Assembly: GCA_030704615.1 (NCBI GenBank)
Contig: CM060731.1
Span: 22,008,001 to 22,072,000, forward strand
Source: Takakia lepidozioides
Lineage: Eukaryota; Streptophyta; Takakiopsida; Takakiales; Takakiaceae
Direction: 5' to 3'
DNA length: 64,000 nt
How positions within the stretch are numbered: position 1 is the stretch's first letter; each line of letters opens with the position of its first letter. Below the pieces are notes generated by a model that saw only the letters and a list, made by a program, of their open reading frames with translations, searched no databases and was not told where the DNA came from. Position numbers and translations under genes: made by a program. Positions 12,893 to 23,406 of the stretch are shown piece after piece.

Positions 12893-13900
12893 ATGTTCCC
12901 AAGTGAGGCAGCAGAACTCATACTCAACAAATTGCCCACCCGTAAATTTTTTCCCAATTTTGTTCAGTTTGTAAGCATTGGAATGACATCATTTCTTCTC
13001 GAATGTGTTTGGTTGGCAAATCTCTCCCAGATCTTCAAGAACATTGGATGATAAACTTTGCAAACGGTCTCCATCTAGGTAACCTATATGCATACAATCC
13101 ACAAATGGATAAGTGGCACTCTTGATCGGCCAACAAATAGTTTCAATCAGTTTCCATTTGAATAGCTGGCACATGGGAATCTTGTCTGTATGGGTGATGG
13201 ATGTCTCAACAAGTCTTGGATTTATGGAAGGATTGTTGTTTGTGATCCATTTGCTCAAAGTATGGCATGAGTTGACCCCCTTGCAAAGTTGGGGAGTAAT
13301 AAGGGGTATGATTGTTGAACCGGTGACAAAAAGCATTCCAGATTCTTGCCACAAATTTCGTTGCATTCAATGATAATCACACTGCATATAGGCTTACATG
13401 TGCATAATTGTACGTTGGAGCATTATCGCTCCTCCTAGTCTTTTTGTAACATCAGATCGTTGCTCTGTCTACTATATTCCCAGTTTTTCTTTTTGGATCA
13501 AAATGACTGTTTGTTTGCTTTTGATGTTGAGCAAGAAGAAATTAAAAAGAAATAGCGAGTGATGGATAGATCTTTCTCTTCACCATAGAAATTGATGATT
13601 ATGGCGGAGATTTCAGTATTTGGGCATTGAACAACGCTATGAAGTGGCAGATGGTAGCCAAGCCAGCACAAAATATCTCGACTGAATGTTTTCAAAAGTT
13701 AACATCGACTTGGATGATAGTGTTTTTGAAGTCAATAGGCAACCATTCAATCTATTTGAAGAACTCTTCCCTACACCCAATTTTACATTTTATATGACCA
13801 AAGAAGAAGATGAGCAAGGCCTTGTCACTGTCTTGTTCCCATCTTTGAAACCCTTTTTTTTTTTCATCGGAAATTTCTTCAAAAGTTTATGAAATTATCA
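12893..13900 (+). pseudogene. F-box/kelch-like pseudogene
   Basis: ATG at 12893 opens MFPSEAAELILNKLPTRKFF, an F-box start. After a frame change the sequence continues CKHWNDIISS and LGNLYAYNPQMDKW. A stop follows, then kelch-like pieces in other frames: CDPFAQSM, TPLQSWGVIRGMIVEPVTKS, and NFVAFNDNHTAYRLTC at about 13349-13400. The pieces keep the family's order but need several frameshifts and contain stops, so the gene is dead. Kelch remains past about 13420 are weak (ALNNAMKW near 13630). Confidence 0.5.
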
Positions 13901-14579
13901 TGATAACTTGCCTACTAGTGACAATTACTAAATTCAGTTTTTATTCCATACACTCAAAGCAGACACCCTCTTGTTTAATTATTTATAAAATATTAAATAA
14001 AAATAAAAGATTATCTACATATTGTGGCTACTTGGTTTAAGGTGTGAACAAATCATTTGATCAACAATGTCATTATGAAAATGATGATGATGTTATTGTC
14101 ATTCGCGTAAAGATATTTACCTATAAGTTGATGATTAGTATTTCTCATCACGTCTAATACGTTGACCGCGGTTTAATTGTTTCTCCAATTTATCTCATGT
14201 GATGATTTTAAAATAGTTTTTATCATGGTTAGTTGTGCAAATTGGACTCCATTTATTAATTATAGTGGATCCAAGTTGTAGTGGGCACATACCACCTGAG
14301 AAGTGACCACCTCAGAGGCGGCTATGGATTCAATCCACCGATTAGTGTCACAAAGGTGTCCACCTTCCGGTGGAAAGACAGTAGTCATTTGGGGTGAAGA
14401 GACACCATAATTTATGCTTCCTTCGGGAGGCATCATATAGTATTATTATGGCAGATCAGTTTTTATGGAATGCTCCTAGATAAAATTGCACTATCATTTG
14501 TGCTACCATATTATTGGTGTAATTACTATTGCAACTTCTATTTGTGATGTGAACATCTGTAGATCTACCGCTAGATAAA
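13901..14579. other. AT-rich spacer
   Basis: No ORF, RNA or repeat unit with support is visible. The segment at 14280-14450 has a mixed composition that could be old transposon sequence, but nothing could be assigned. Confidence 0.4.
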
Positions 14580-15291
14580 TTGGTATATTATTTTGGGGCT
14601 AATATAATTTCGGTCAACTTGAGCATACAGTGGGAGGTTATTGCTCGTGACCACATTTTGCACCGAGCTACCAATTATAGCAGTTATGTTAGGAAGAATT
14701 TTCAGGGCCCGTTGGTGGTGTTGGTGCTCGAGAGCAGCACTGGGCCAGCATGTACAAATTTTGCCACTGCTGGGACGACACGAATGGCTGGCGAGTCGTT
14801 CAGAGTGGGCATAGATGGCAATTTTTCCAACACCACACGAGTCCCAGTTTTTGCTTTACATTAGAGAAGTGAAAGGAGAAGGCGATGGGGAGCCGAGCCC
14901 AGATTGGATCAAGGGGATTTTGGAGAAATACCAGGATGTGATGCCGGAGGATTTACCAAGCGGCTTGCCACCGCGAAGAGGAGTTGACCACAAGATCGAG
15001 GTGATACCGGGATCAGAACCGCCTGCCAAGGCGCCCTACCGGTTGAGCCACAGAGAGTTGGTCGAGCTGAAGACTCAGCTCAAGGATCTAATGTCAAAGG
15101 GATACATCCGGCCGAGTAAGTCACCTTACGGAGCCCCGGTGCTATTCGCAGACAAGAAGGATGAGACGCTGCGGATGTGTGTCGATTACAGGGCTTTGAA
15201 TAAGGTGACTCTTAAAAACCGGTACCCTTTGCCAAGGATCGACGACCTTTTCGACCGATTGGCAGGAGCGAAGTATTTCAGCCGGATCGAC
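14580..15291 (+). mobile_element. Ty3/gypsy retrotransposon fragment (start of reverse transcriptase)
   Basis: From about 14855 one frame reads a typical gypsy pol segment: [78 protein letters not shown] and [18 protein letters not shown]. That is the RT N-terminus up to the first catalytic motif region. Similarity stops at about 15291 and the catalytic YxDD region, RNase H and integrase are missing. The upstream frame (14580-14864) is open and may be the protease-RT linker. This is a dead 3'-truncated copy. Confidence 0.85.
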
Positions 15292-15563
15292 TATCATCTT
15301 TCCATATTAATGCCTAGATGGTCAGTAATGCACTGATGCATAGAGGTCAAGTAGTCGTGATACACCTGGTTTTGAGTTGTGTTAACTGCTGCTGAGATCC
15401 TCGATCACATACGGGTAGCGAACATCAACCAAGCCCTGGTGGATACGGTAGAATCCATCAATATCCGACAGCACCCAAACTTTGTTAGCCACGGACTCCT
15501 CATGTCGGATCTAGACATGAAGCTCGCAATGCACTCCATCTCAATCAAACCGCAAGAAGTTCA

Positions 15564-16655
15564 TCACGATCTTGAGGAGCTGGAAAGGCAAGTACCATTG
15601 AGGCTGTGAATGTGTGGATTGAAGTCAACGAATCTGTCGATCAGTGGTCTGTGTGGTTTGTTGCACCACATAGTGTAAATGATAAGGTTCTTGCAGGTGA
15701 ACTGGACCATCTCGATGTGTCTAGTTTTTTCTACAGTGGCGACATTATTGAAGAGCGTGTTGACAATATTGCCTTGGCCAAGTATGCTATTGAGCGCAAC
15801 GATGGCTTGTTGTGAGTGAGTGGGATTTAGGTTCTTGACGACGAGCGTCAGCGCGTCTCTCTCCGCAGTTATTTCCTTAGAACTGGCTTTGATACCCGAA
15901 ATGGTGAGTTTTTTTATGCGTATGTGTGGCCTGATGAGCAGGTGCCCCATCCGGACGCCAAGCTCCAACATGCGGGAGCGAGTGTCCTCGGATACAATAT
16001 AAATGAAGCCGAACTTGGAATTGGCAGACGTTGGTTTAACAACGTGCAGGATCTCAAAGTCATCTCCATAAGCGTAGGTCTCGGTGATGAAATGCACCGA
16101 TAGCTGGTTACCTGTGGAGCCAAGCCAAGAATCGTCACCAATGTAGAGAGAGAGGTATTCCGAAGAGGCCATCAAGTCAAAGGTTTTTTCGGTTTTCCCC
16201 TGCATCTTCACTTCGGATTCCATGGTCAAAATGAACGTTCGATTGCCTTTGAACACGGCGACACTGTTGGTGGTTGGGTAAAGGAGCTCGACTTTCAGCA
16301 TCTCTGACCATGTTCTGGTGTCTGGTTTGGTATAGATTAAGATATTAGACGCATATATTGTTGTCCTCAGCGAGATATTCATTTCTTTGAACCTTTGTCG
16401 TGCTTGCGCAAGGACTTGATCTTTGGGGATTGACGTTTCATTGTCAAATCTTCTGGTGATGTGGTAGGATTGAGTAGGGAACCCTTTAACTGCATCCACA
16501 TTTATGTCTTTTGGTAATTGTGTGAGGTGGCAAAACTGGCCATCATGGCCATATGGACGAGCAGCCGGGTAGAGACGTTGTGGGACTCGGGGATAAGCCT
16601 TCCTACATGTGAGCAATTCATTGCATTCCAAGTTGGGAATACCGGGTTTTAGCAC
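15564..16655 (-). CDS. Uncharacterised 363-aa protein, possibly transposon-encoded (nucleic-acid-binding ORF1/gag-like)
   Basis: An uninterrupted 363-codon frame on the minus strand in otherwise ORF-poor DNA. No catalytic motif was recognised. The first half includes the segment ITRRFDNETSIPKDQVLAQA. The last ~90 residues (TLVVKNLNPTHSQQAIVALN ... RPLIDRFVDFNPHIHSLNG) have an alternating strand/helix pattern that could be an RRM-like fold. It starts beside a primer-binding-site-like sequence and ends near the gypsy fragment, so a mobile-element origin is likely. A host gene is possible. The plus-strand ORFs inside it are shadows. Confidence 0.45.
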   Translation of the reverse strand: MLKPGIPNLECNELLTCRKAYPRVPQRLYPAARPYGHDGQFCHLTQLPKDINVDAVKGFPTQSYHITRRFDNETSIPKDQVLAQARQRFKEMNISLRTTIYASNILIYTKPDTRTWSEMLKVELLYPTTNSVAVFKGNRTFILTMESEVKMQGKTEKTFDLMASSEYLSLYIGDDSWLGSTGNQLSVHFITETYAYGDDFEILHVVKPTSANSKFGFIYIVSEDTRSRMLELGVRMGHLLIRPHIRIKKLTISGIKASSKEITAERDALTLVVKNLNPTHSQQAIVALNSILGQGNIVNTLFNNVATVEKTRHIEMVQFTCKNLIIYTMWCNKPHRPLIDRFVDFNPHIHSLNGTCLSSSSRS

Positions 16656-16721
16656 CTGATTTTTTCATCGCATCTCAAGGATGATAGGATGATTCCACTC
16701 AATGGCTCTGTGTTACATCAT

Positions 16722-16735
16722 TTGGTATCCGAGCC
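16722..16735 (+). other. Possible LTR-retroelement primer binding site
   Basis: TTGGTATCCGAGCC matches the common plant PBS complementary to initiator tRNA-Met (TGGTATCAGAGC) except for one base, and follows TGTTACATCA, which could be an LTR end. No paired LTR was found. Confidence 0.3.
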
Positions 16736-18096
16736 AGATAAAGGGGCCATCACCGTAGCTGTCAGTTTTAGAAAAGGGTTGAGAGTCTTGCTGATTGTTG
16801 CGGGATTTCTTTCAAGTGTGCAAATGTGCCTCTATTAATGCTGTGTAGAAATATAATTTCGCCATCGTTAATTAAAAAAATACATTAAAAAAAATATTGA
16901 AGTTTTGTATGTGTTCTAATGATCATTAACCCCATAGGTTACATACTATATGTGTGTGTAACATCTAAAAGCATCATTTTATTTTATTTTGGAAAAAAAA
17001 AAAAAAAAAAAAAAAAACGGAGTCATAACCACTGAGAGATCATCCCACAACCAAAGCAACTAGGAACAATGACAGCAACATCGCATTGTTTACATGTCAA
17101 TGACAAAATTGAACTGACCAGTATTTATTAGATATTTTATTATTGGTCAGACGAAAGGGCAAGTCTCTTGAGTTCATTAGCCAACGAAAAGGTATTTTGA
17201 ATGTGAAAGGTTACAAGTGCCATTTCTCCATCCTCAGATAAATACCCCTTAGCAACTTTCTATAGTCTTCATAGCTTAGGCTTGCTAACGATCCTCTTCT
17301 CTTAATGTAGATCCATGGTGATGGTGGATGATTTTGTAGTATCCTATAATGTTAGTCCCACTATGCATATATGTGGGTAGTGAGTATCTCTATAAAGCTT
17401 CTTACAAGGGCAAGGATTTTCATATGTACATAGGTGTGGAGGGTTTGTTGTACGTTGTTTTTATTTCTTGTTTTTGCATAGTTCACAATTTTTCTTACTA
17501 CGTTCCTCATATAAGAAAAGAGACACTTGAGTAATTGATACTTCAAACATCAAAATATCAAAATGCCAACAAATTCATCATCATTTTTTGATCAACTAAA
17601 CACTTTTGTGGCGGTACGAACAAGTAGGCCTGTGTGGGCCTTTCCAGGAATTAGCCCCCTTCAATCCCTCCAAATTCGCAAACTGTACACTTTTAGCTCT
17701 TATTTTTCTTGCTTGATTCATTGTCATTTTTCCAATATTAGGCATGGTTCAGAGTGGAACAACCAAAAATCCTTATGATCATTCGCTCGATTCGTAACTA
17801 ACAATGTTCTTCATTGCAGTTCATTGTTTGTGTTGTATTTCGAAGATCGAAATGCACGTATAAGCCTCCCTGGAATTAAAGTACTACACCTGAGAAAATA
17901 CGACGAAAAATAATCTACAACACAATATTTGTGAGTGAGGTACTTATTTCCAAATCTTAAGTTTGAGCTACTTACCGTACTACTCTTACACGACAAATGC
18001 ACATTTGCAATGCAGAAATGCACGAGTCGGTGAGAAAGGTTTTGCATAGCAAAAGTGACACTAGGGTGTGTGGGGCCATCGTTGAGCGAAAATACG
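16736..18096. other. AT-rich spacer with poly-A tract
   Basis: An A run fills 16993-17017. Other ORFs are short and without motif. The last few hundred bases should contain the promoter and 5' UTR of the phosphatase gene; no clear TATA box could be chosen. Confidence 0.4.
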
Positions 18097-18990
18097 ATGG
18101 TAAGGATTCACAAACGTAGAGAGCTCATATTGCCATTGAAACGAAAAGCTCTCCGTGTGATGCAATCAAGGTCACATGTGGACAATTTAATATCCAATTT
18201 CACAACCCATCTTTGCAAACGTGTGCGCAAAAGCAGATCTAGACTCTTTCCTCGTTGCATTCCTGCTAGTATATCTTATCACCAACAAGCCGGGGCACGT
18301 ATATGGCGCACAATTCTCCATTACCTCCAAATGAACAGACGTAATGAAGACTTGACATCACGCCATAGCATACCTCCCATCAGACCTCCCACCGTTTTTT
18401 CTCCTTCATCATGTCACCACGAACACGACGGTTTCACCACCATAGTGGACCTCCCGCCTATGAGGCGAGAGGATTGTGGCAAGAAGACTTTGGTGCTGGA
18501 TCTGGATGAAACCCTTGTTCATTCCTCCTTCAAGCCAATTCCACACTATGACTTTGTCATTCATGTGGAGGTTGAGGGCAGGATGACCACTGTGTACGTT
18601 CTTAAAAGGCCTTTTGTCGACCGTTTCCTTCACGCAGTGGCAAAAAGATTTGAGATTGTTCTCTTTACAGCAAGCTTGAAAAAGTATGCAGACCCACTAC
18701 TCGATCTTCTAGATGTAAACAGAGCTATTCAATATCGTCTCTACCGTGAGTCTTGTCGCACAATGGAGGGGGGATTGGTAAAAGATCTAGTTTGTCTAGG
18801 CCGCGACCTCCAAAAGGTGATCATTGTCGATAATAGTCCTCATTCTTACATGTTACAGCCCTCTAACGCAATCCCTATTGGATCTTTCATTGACAATCCC
18901 CGAGACCATGAACTGTTGGACCTTATTGACTATCTCGATGCCATAGCAGGGCTTGACAATGTTATGGACGCCCTCGGCAATCGAGCATGA
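18097..18990 (+). CDS. SCP1/FCP1-type CTD small phosphatase-like protein
   Basis: A 297-aa single-exon ORF. The first ATG in frame is at 18097; the frame is open slightly upstream, but only from a GTG. The N-terminal ~125 residues are basic and unlike any known domain. The HAD-type FCP1 domain starts KKTLVLDLDETLVHSS, with nucleophile Asp135 and Asp137 (DLDET). It continues KRPFVDRFLHAVAKRFEIVLFTAS, YADPLLDLLD, VKDLVCLGRDLQKVIIVDNSP and DNPRDHELLDLIDYLDAI. These are the usual motifs I-III, including the VDNSP motif. Family members remove phosphate from phosphoserine, often on the RNA polymerase II C-terminal repeat or Smad-like substrates. The domain is complete and undamaged. The lack of introns is discussed under findings. 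Confidence 0.9.
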   Translation: MVRIHKRRELILPLKRKALRVMQSRSHVDNLISNFTTHLCKRVRKSRSRLFPRCIPASISYHQQAGARIWRTILHYLQMNRRNEDLTSRHSIPPIRPPTVFSPSSCHHEHDGFTTIVDLPPMRREDCGKKTLVLDLDETLVHSSFKPIPHYDFVIHVEVEGRMTTVYVLKRPFVDRFLHAVAKRFEIVLFTASLKKYADPLLDLLDVNRAIQYRLYRESCRTMEGGLVKDLVCLGRDLQKVIIVDNSPHSYMLQPSNAIPIGSFIDNPRDHELLDLIDYLDAIAGLDNVMDALGNRA

Positions 18991-19499
18991 TGATTACAAC
19001 AGGAACAAACCCGGCAAGGCAAGTCTATGTTTCTCAAAGACCTAAAATATTGCAATTGTTAATCAAGTCAAAATCCAGAGCTTAGACGGCCAACTTAGGC
19101 TTCCACAACAAAAGATACGGACTTTATAAGTTACATATAAATAGCTTACTAGAGATCCTTAACTGCAGAAGGAATGTTGATATAATTTTAATATATTAAA
19201 ATTAAGATTAATCGTTAATTTTTCTTATTTCTTTTATTTAAAAGGGAACTAGTCATAAAATTTATTGATCATGGGGCAAGGAAAAAATAACCTTGCAGAA
19301 CAGCCATGGAGGCTTACAAAAGAGGACCGCTTTGTAATTGACAATCTTGTTTCTGATTGTCTAAACGGCCGTACGTACAGAACTTAGTGGACATGACATA
19401 TTGTCCACAATTGCATTATAAATGCCCTGGTTTTTTCCTCGCAATTGAATATTGTGAATAATTTGTGACCGAAATTATATTAAGGTGAGACTTTAACAT
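18991..19499. other. Short 3' spacer of the phosphatase gene
   Basis: AT-rich; a TTTTAATATATTAAAATTAAG palindrome-like stretch sits near 19185-19206. No gene seen. Confidence 0.35.
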
Positions 19500-19690
19500 T
19501 TAGGGTGACAATGTTGGTGTAAGCTGAGTGGAGAGAGCAGTAACTTAGGTGCCCACTCTGGTGATTCTGGGTTTCAAATACTGCTACCTGGGATGGTGTG
19601 TATTCCCCTTTGATGGTGAGGTTACTTTGAAAAGAGGTTAGATTTCCTCACTGTAAATTTTACCTGTGGCAGCTCCTTGGTTTTCCCCTT
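19500..19690 (+). repeat. tRNA-derived SINE, family 1, short copy
   Basis: The head reads TAAGCTGAGTGGAGAGAGC, then CTGGGTTTCAAATACTGCTACC (B-box-like) and GGGATGGTGTG. The tail GTGAGGTTACTTTGAAAAG and GAGGTTAGATTTCCTCACTG matches the copy at 12263-12645, but the middle is shorter. Confidence 0.6.
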
Positions 19691-19766
19691 TTTAAGGTCA
19701 GAGAAAAGAAAACCTCACAATAAAAGAGATATTAAAAACAATCGGCAACGCTTAATTTGCATGTGT

Positions 19767-19847
19767 GTCAATATGGCCGAGTTGGTCTAAGGCGCCAGTT
19801 TCAGGTACTGGTCCGAAAGGGCGTGGGTTCGAATCCCACTGTTGACA
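19767..19847 (+). tRNA. tRNA-Leu (anticodon CAG)
   Basis: A full class II cloverleaf can be drawn. The acceptor stem GTCAATA pairs with TGTTGAC (one G-U). The D arm is GCC...GGC with GTTGGT in the loop. The anticodon stem CCAGT/ACTGG encloses TTCAGGT, anticodon CAG at 19802-19804. A variable arm follows, then a perfect T arm GTGGG/CCCAC with loop TTCGAAT, and discriminator A. There is no intron and no encoded CCA, as in nuclear genes. It reads CUG codons. Confidence 0.95.
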
Positions 19848-21537
19848 ATTGGTTGAAGGAAAGCAAATCATGGGAAGTGTATCTTGTTCCTAAGTATATG
19901 CCAACCACTGATGAAAAGTCGAATAACCAAACATGCCTTTTTCTCCTCTAGAATTGATATGGTGTCCATTACTATAGGTGCACTAATCAAAACTAATCAA
20001 TGGGGCCTTGGTATAGTAAAATTCCAGTGTATCACATTCATCCATCCTCGTACTTTTTTAAGTTCTCAATCAATAATAACAATGATCTTTTCTCCAACCT
20101 ATGATTTTAGTAAGTAAGGTCTAGTACCAACTCCAACCATGGGTGGAGAAAACAAAGTACCTCCCTACTTTAATTTTTATTTAAAAAAAAATTAAACAGG
20201 GGACAGATGCCCTGGAAGAACTTCTATGCGCTCTGTTGTTTGTGTATGATGGAATGATGTTGTTTTCCAAATACTCAAACAAATCGAATAAGAATGATGT
20301 AGTTTGACTCTTGGGGGACGACCAGTATTGACTTGAATCGTCTGGATAGGGTCTAGAAGGCACCAGAGTTCATTCATGACCTCTGGAATGGCAGCTTCTG
20401 TCTGACATCCATCTATCATTCCATTCATCATTCAATCAGAACTTGCAGTCAGAGCTTGCAGTGTACCTCATGCGGTTGGTACTGCAGCTGGATCAGCGGA
20501 ACAGTGTCTAGAGCACACTGGGATTTGTGCATGGGAAGCCTGGGCAAATCACCAACCTCTGTTTGGATCAACCCCACAGGGATAAGTCTATTCTATTCTA
20601 CTGTGCATGGCTGCTAGTGGCAGGCCTTCAAAGACAAGGCCGTGGCCACTAGGCCACAAACACTGTTCATGATCAATACTCTGGACAACAATCATCAACT
20701 CGCTGTCTTTCTTGTCTGGAAGTCAGACATGGGTTTTTTGGGTCCCTGCAGTGTGGTGGGGGGCAGCTTAAAACACTTATAATCACCTTTTGTTAGTTAA
20801 GTACTTGCAATATCTGGGTGGTCCTTCCCTTGAATGGCCCCCTTTTGAGGATTTGAAATTTTTCCCTCCCTCCAACAACTCCAAATAAAGTTTCCAGTGG
20901 CGGATCTCTCCTTCAAGTGGGAAAAAAGACAACAAAGATCTGAAATTCCCCTGTTTGGAATGAATGACTCAACCCTCCCATCCATCCATCTGTCCATCCA
21001 TACACAAAGCATCTTAAGTGACAGAAAGAATCAGGTGCGGTCAACAGTTGACCGTCGCCCTCGTATCACGGCGACGACAGACTCCGTCAACGTACACTTG
21101 CCGGAGCCGTGACATCCGGTACTCCCGTCCTTCCCGGCCGTCGATCTAACCGCTCTGACAACCCGCCACCTAACCCAGCGGGTTAATATTCGGTGGACCA
21201 CCGGCAACTGCCGGTGGTGGTAAGTATGTAGGTCCAAATATTTCGGCCATAAAGGTTGCTCGCCCACGACTGACTGCCGGGTTGATTTCTCATTTTACGT
21301 CTTTACTTTACTTTATGAGCGTGGCGCACGACCGGCTGCGGCCGGTTCCGTGGATGGCGGAAAAGTACACCCGAATATGCCGACATTATGTAGTTATTTA
21401 TGGGATTTACTATCTTAGTTTTGACATTTTGACTTGGTGCTGTCCTTTTTTTAGTGCTCGTTTCTAGTGGAAGCAAACCAGATTAGTCCGGGTAAGTAAG
21501 TCCAGTTCTACCTAGGCTTAATCCCTACATTACCACT
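19848..21537. other. Spacer with a GC-rich patch and a perfect short hairpin
   Basis: No gene is supported. From about 21030 to 21360 the sequence turns GC-rich. At about 21197-21218 ACCACCGGCA and TGCCGGTGGT form a 10-bp inverted repeat with a 2-base loop. Minus-strand ORFs here are short and without motif. Confidence 0.4.
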
Positions 21538-21600
21538 AGTCGGTAGCTCAGTTGCATAGAGCAATGATGAGCGATTCTGGGTTCAAATCCCAGATATGTT
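21538..21600 (+). repeat. tRNA-like relic (SINE head or tRNA pseudogene)
   Basis: GTCGGTAGCTCAGTTGCATAG resembles an A box, and CTGGGTTCAAATCCCAG is a perfect T arm. The anticodon arm is too short and no acceptor stem pairs, so this is not a working tRNA. Confidence 0.5.
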
Positions 21601-23406
21601 TATAATATTCTAAACTCCTGGATTCATTGGAGTATAATGAGAAGTGGAAGGGTTTATTTGAATGAGTCAGAGGAGACTTTGGGGCACACTGTAGAGGGAC
21701 GGCTACTGAATGGCACATAAACAGGGAGTGTGGGACTCACACTTTATATAACCCTATGTTGTTAAAATAGCCCAGCCGACAGAATCATGTCAGTACCGTC
21801 AGATTGTTGGCTCCATCGGACGGCCTTCAGTAACAGAACAAAGTTAGGGTAGAAGCCCCCACCATCATGTCCATGTACCCCTATGGGGCACCCATTTTTA
21901 GGCTGGGTGGACCTCGATTGTCCAATAAATTTACCCAAAGAGGAGTGAACCATCTAACCCTTGTTTTACACTACATTTATCTTGGGTAAATGAACTCCGT
22001 TGAAAATTGTTCGAACTACAAATACATAAAGAGCTTTGAAATGGTATCTTTTTTTGCTGGCATGGTTACAACCCAAGGTAGGGTAAGGAGGCCTATGACC
22101 ATATACTTAAGGATATTTCATCACTATAGGGTGAAGTTCTTAATGGATTTCATCCATTCAAAGTTCATAACAAAGCTGACAAGATAGGCTTTAAAATGAC
22201 TCTAAGCAAATTTATTTGGACAGGATTACTGAATTATGTGTCTATCTGAAGGAGAGGGGGGTCCAAAATAGAGCTCATCAAGTCAATAGGTCATCTAACC
22301 ATAACCCTTGGAACCTTACTGCGCATCAAACTAGGATCAAGATTTCCTGGACTTGAGTATGATGATTTTTAACCTAGAAAAAAAGGCAAAAACTCCATTA
22401 AACTTTCAACTAAGGAAATCTGTCCTACATAAACCCTGTTCTGTTAAGGTATTACATGACCTCTAAAAGTAAAAGTACAGAAAGTTATAGACATTTCATG
22501 ATTGTAGTTTGCTGAGCATGGGCTTCTCTGTCAACATTGCCACGCGACAGTGGCCCCATTTTTGGACAATGGAGCTCAAAGTCCTGCCAATTTGGACGTG
22601 ATTGTGGTGTAGGCCTGCTGTGGTGCAGAAGCCGGAAGGTAATTCGTTGCAGTGCTTCATAGCGACAGAACAGGGCTGGAGTACTCCCAAAATGTGAGAT
22701 ACTCTCATCATTTCATTTGAGCCATGTCTACTTTGGATCGTCTGCGAAGAATCTGCCACGTAACTGTCTCGGGACCAAAAATGAGGAGATCATTGTGCTC
22801 GTTGTATCTGGACTCCGATAATTTTAGCTTGTTACATGTAGTGGCAAAATGGGTGCAGACAAACTGCTGCGCACTCATCACATGTTCCTGGAAGATCGAG
22901 TGAAGTAACTATTCGCGTGAGGTGTGAAAGATGATAGCAGAAGTCATGTTGGAAGATTTCATATTTCACTCACTGTGTTGCTTGGTGCTTCCTCAGATCA
23001 AAAAGCAGGAAATTGTGGAGATTGTCAGTCTCGTTCACGACTAGTGCAAATCATACTTGGATGTATCATCATTCACCTGTCCTGGTCCTTGGGTCCTGCT
23101 ATTTCAACTAAGCCTTTTCAGAGCCTCTCAGAAAAGCTTTTCCTAGTCACTGGACTCAGATCCTGCTGATTTACAGGTCTAATACACACCGGATTTGAAA
23201 GCTGATTGTGGGTAGGCAGAAACACTCCTAATGAGTGTCTGGGAATTGGACTCATTCTGGCAAGGATAATTAGGTTGAAGCTCACGGCAAATGCCGCACT
23301 GATTGTCACATTCAATGGCCTAAATCATGTCTTCTACCTCTTACTCGAAAACAAAAGGACAGCTTAGGACCTTTTCGACCCACCTTTGAAAACATCCTTT
23401 CTTGTT
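21601..23406. other. Spacer downstream of PPR gene 1
   Basis: No coding or RNA signal is recognised. The part nearest 23406 is the 3' flank of the minus-strand PPR gene. Confidence 0.4.

Noticed and set aside
15379-16002. Plus-strand ORFs between 15379 and 16002
   Set aside because: The two ORFs from 15606 lie antisense within the 363-codon minus-strand frame; the one at 15379-15609 only overlaps its 3' end and has no motif.
21538-21600. Functional tRNA
   Set aside because: Good T arm, but no acceptor stem pairing and a truncated anticodon arm.
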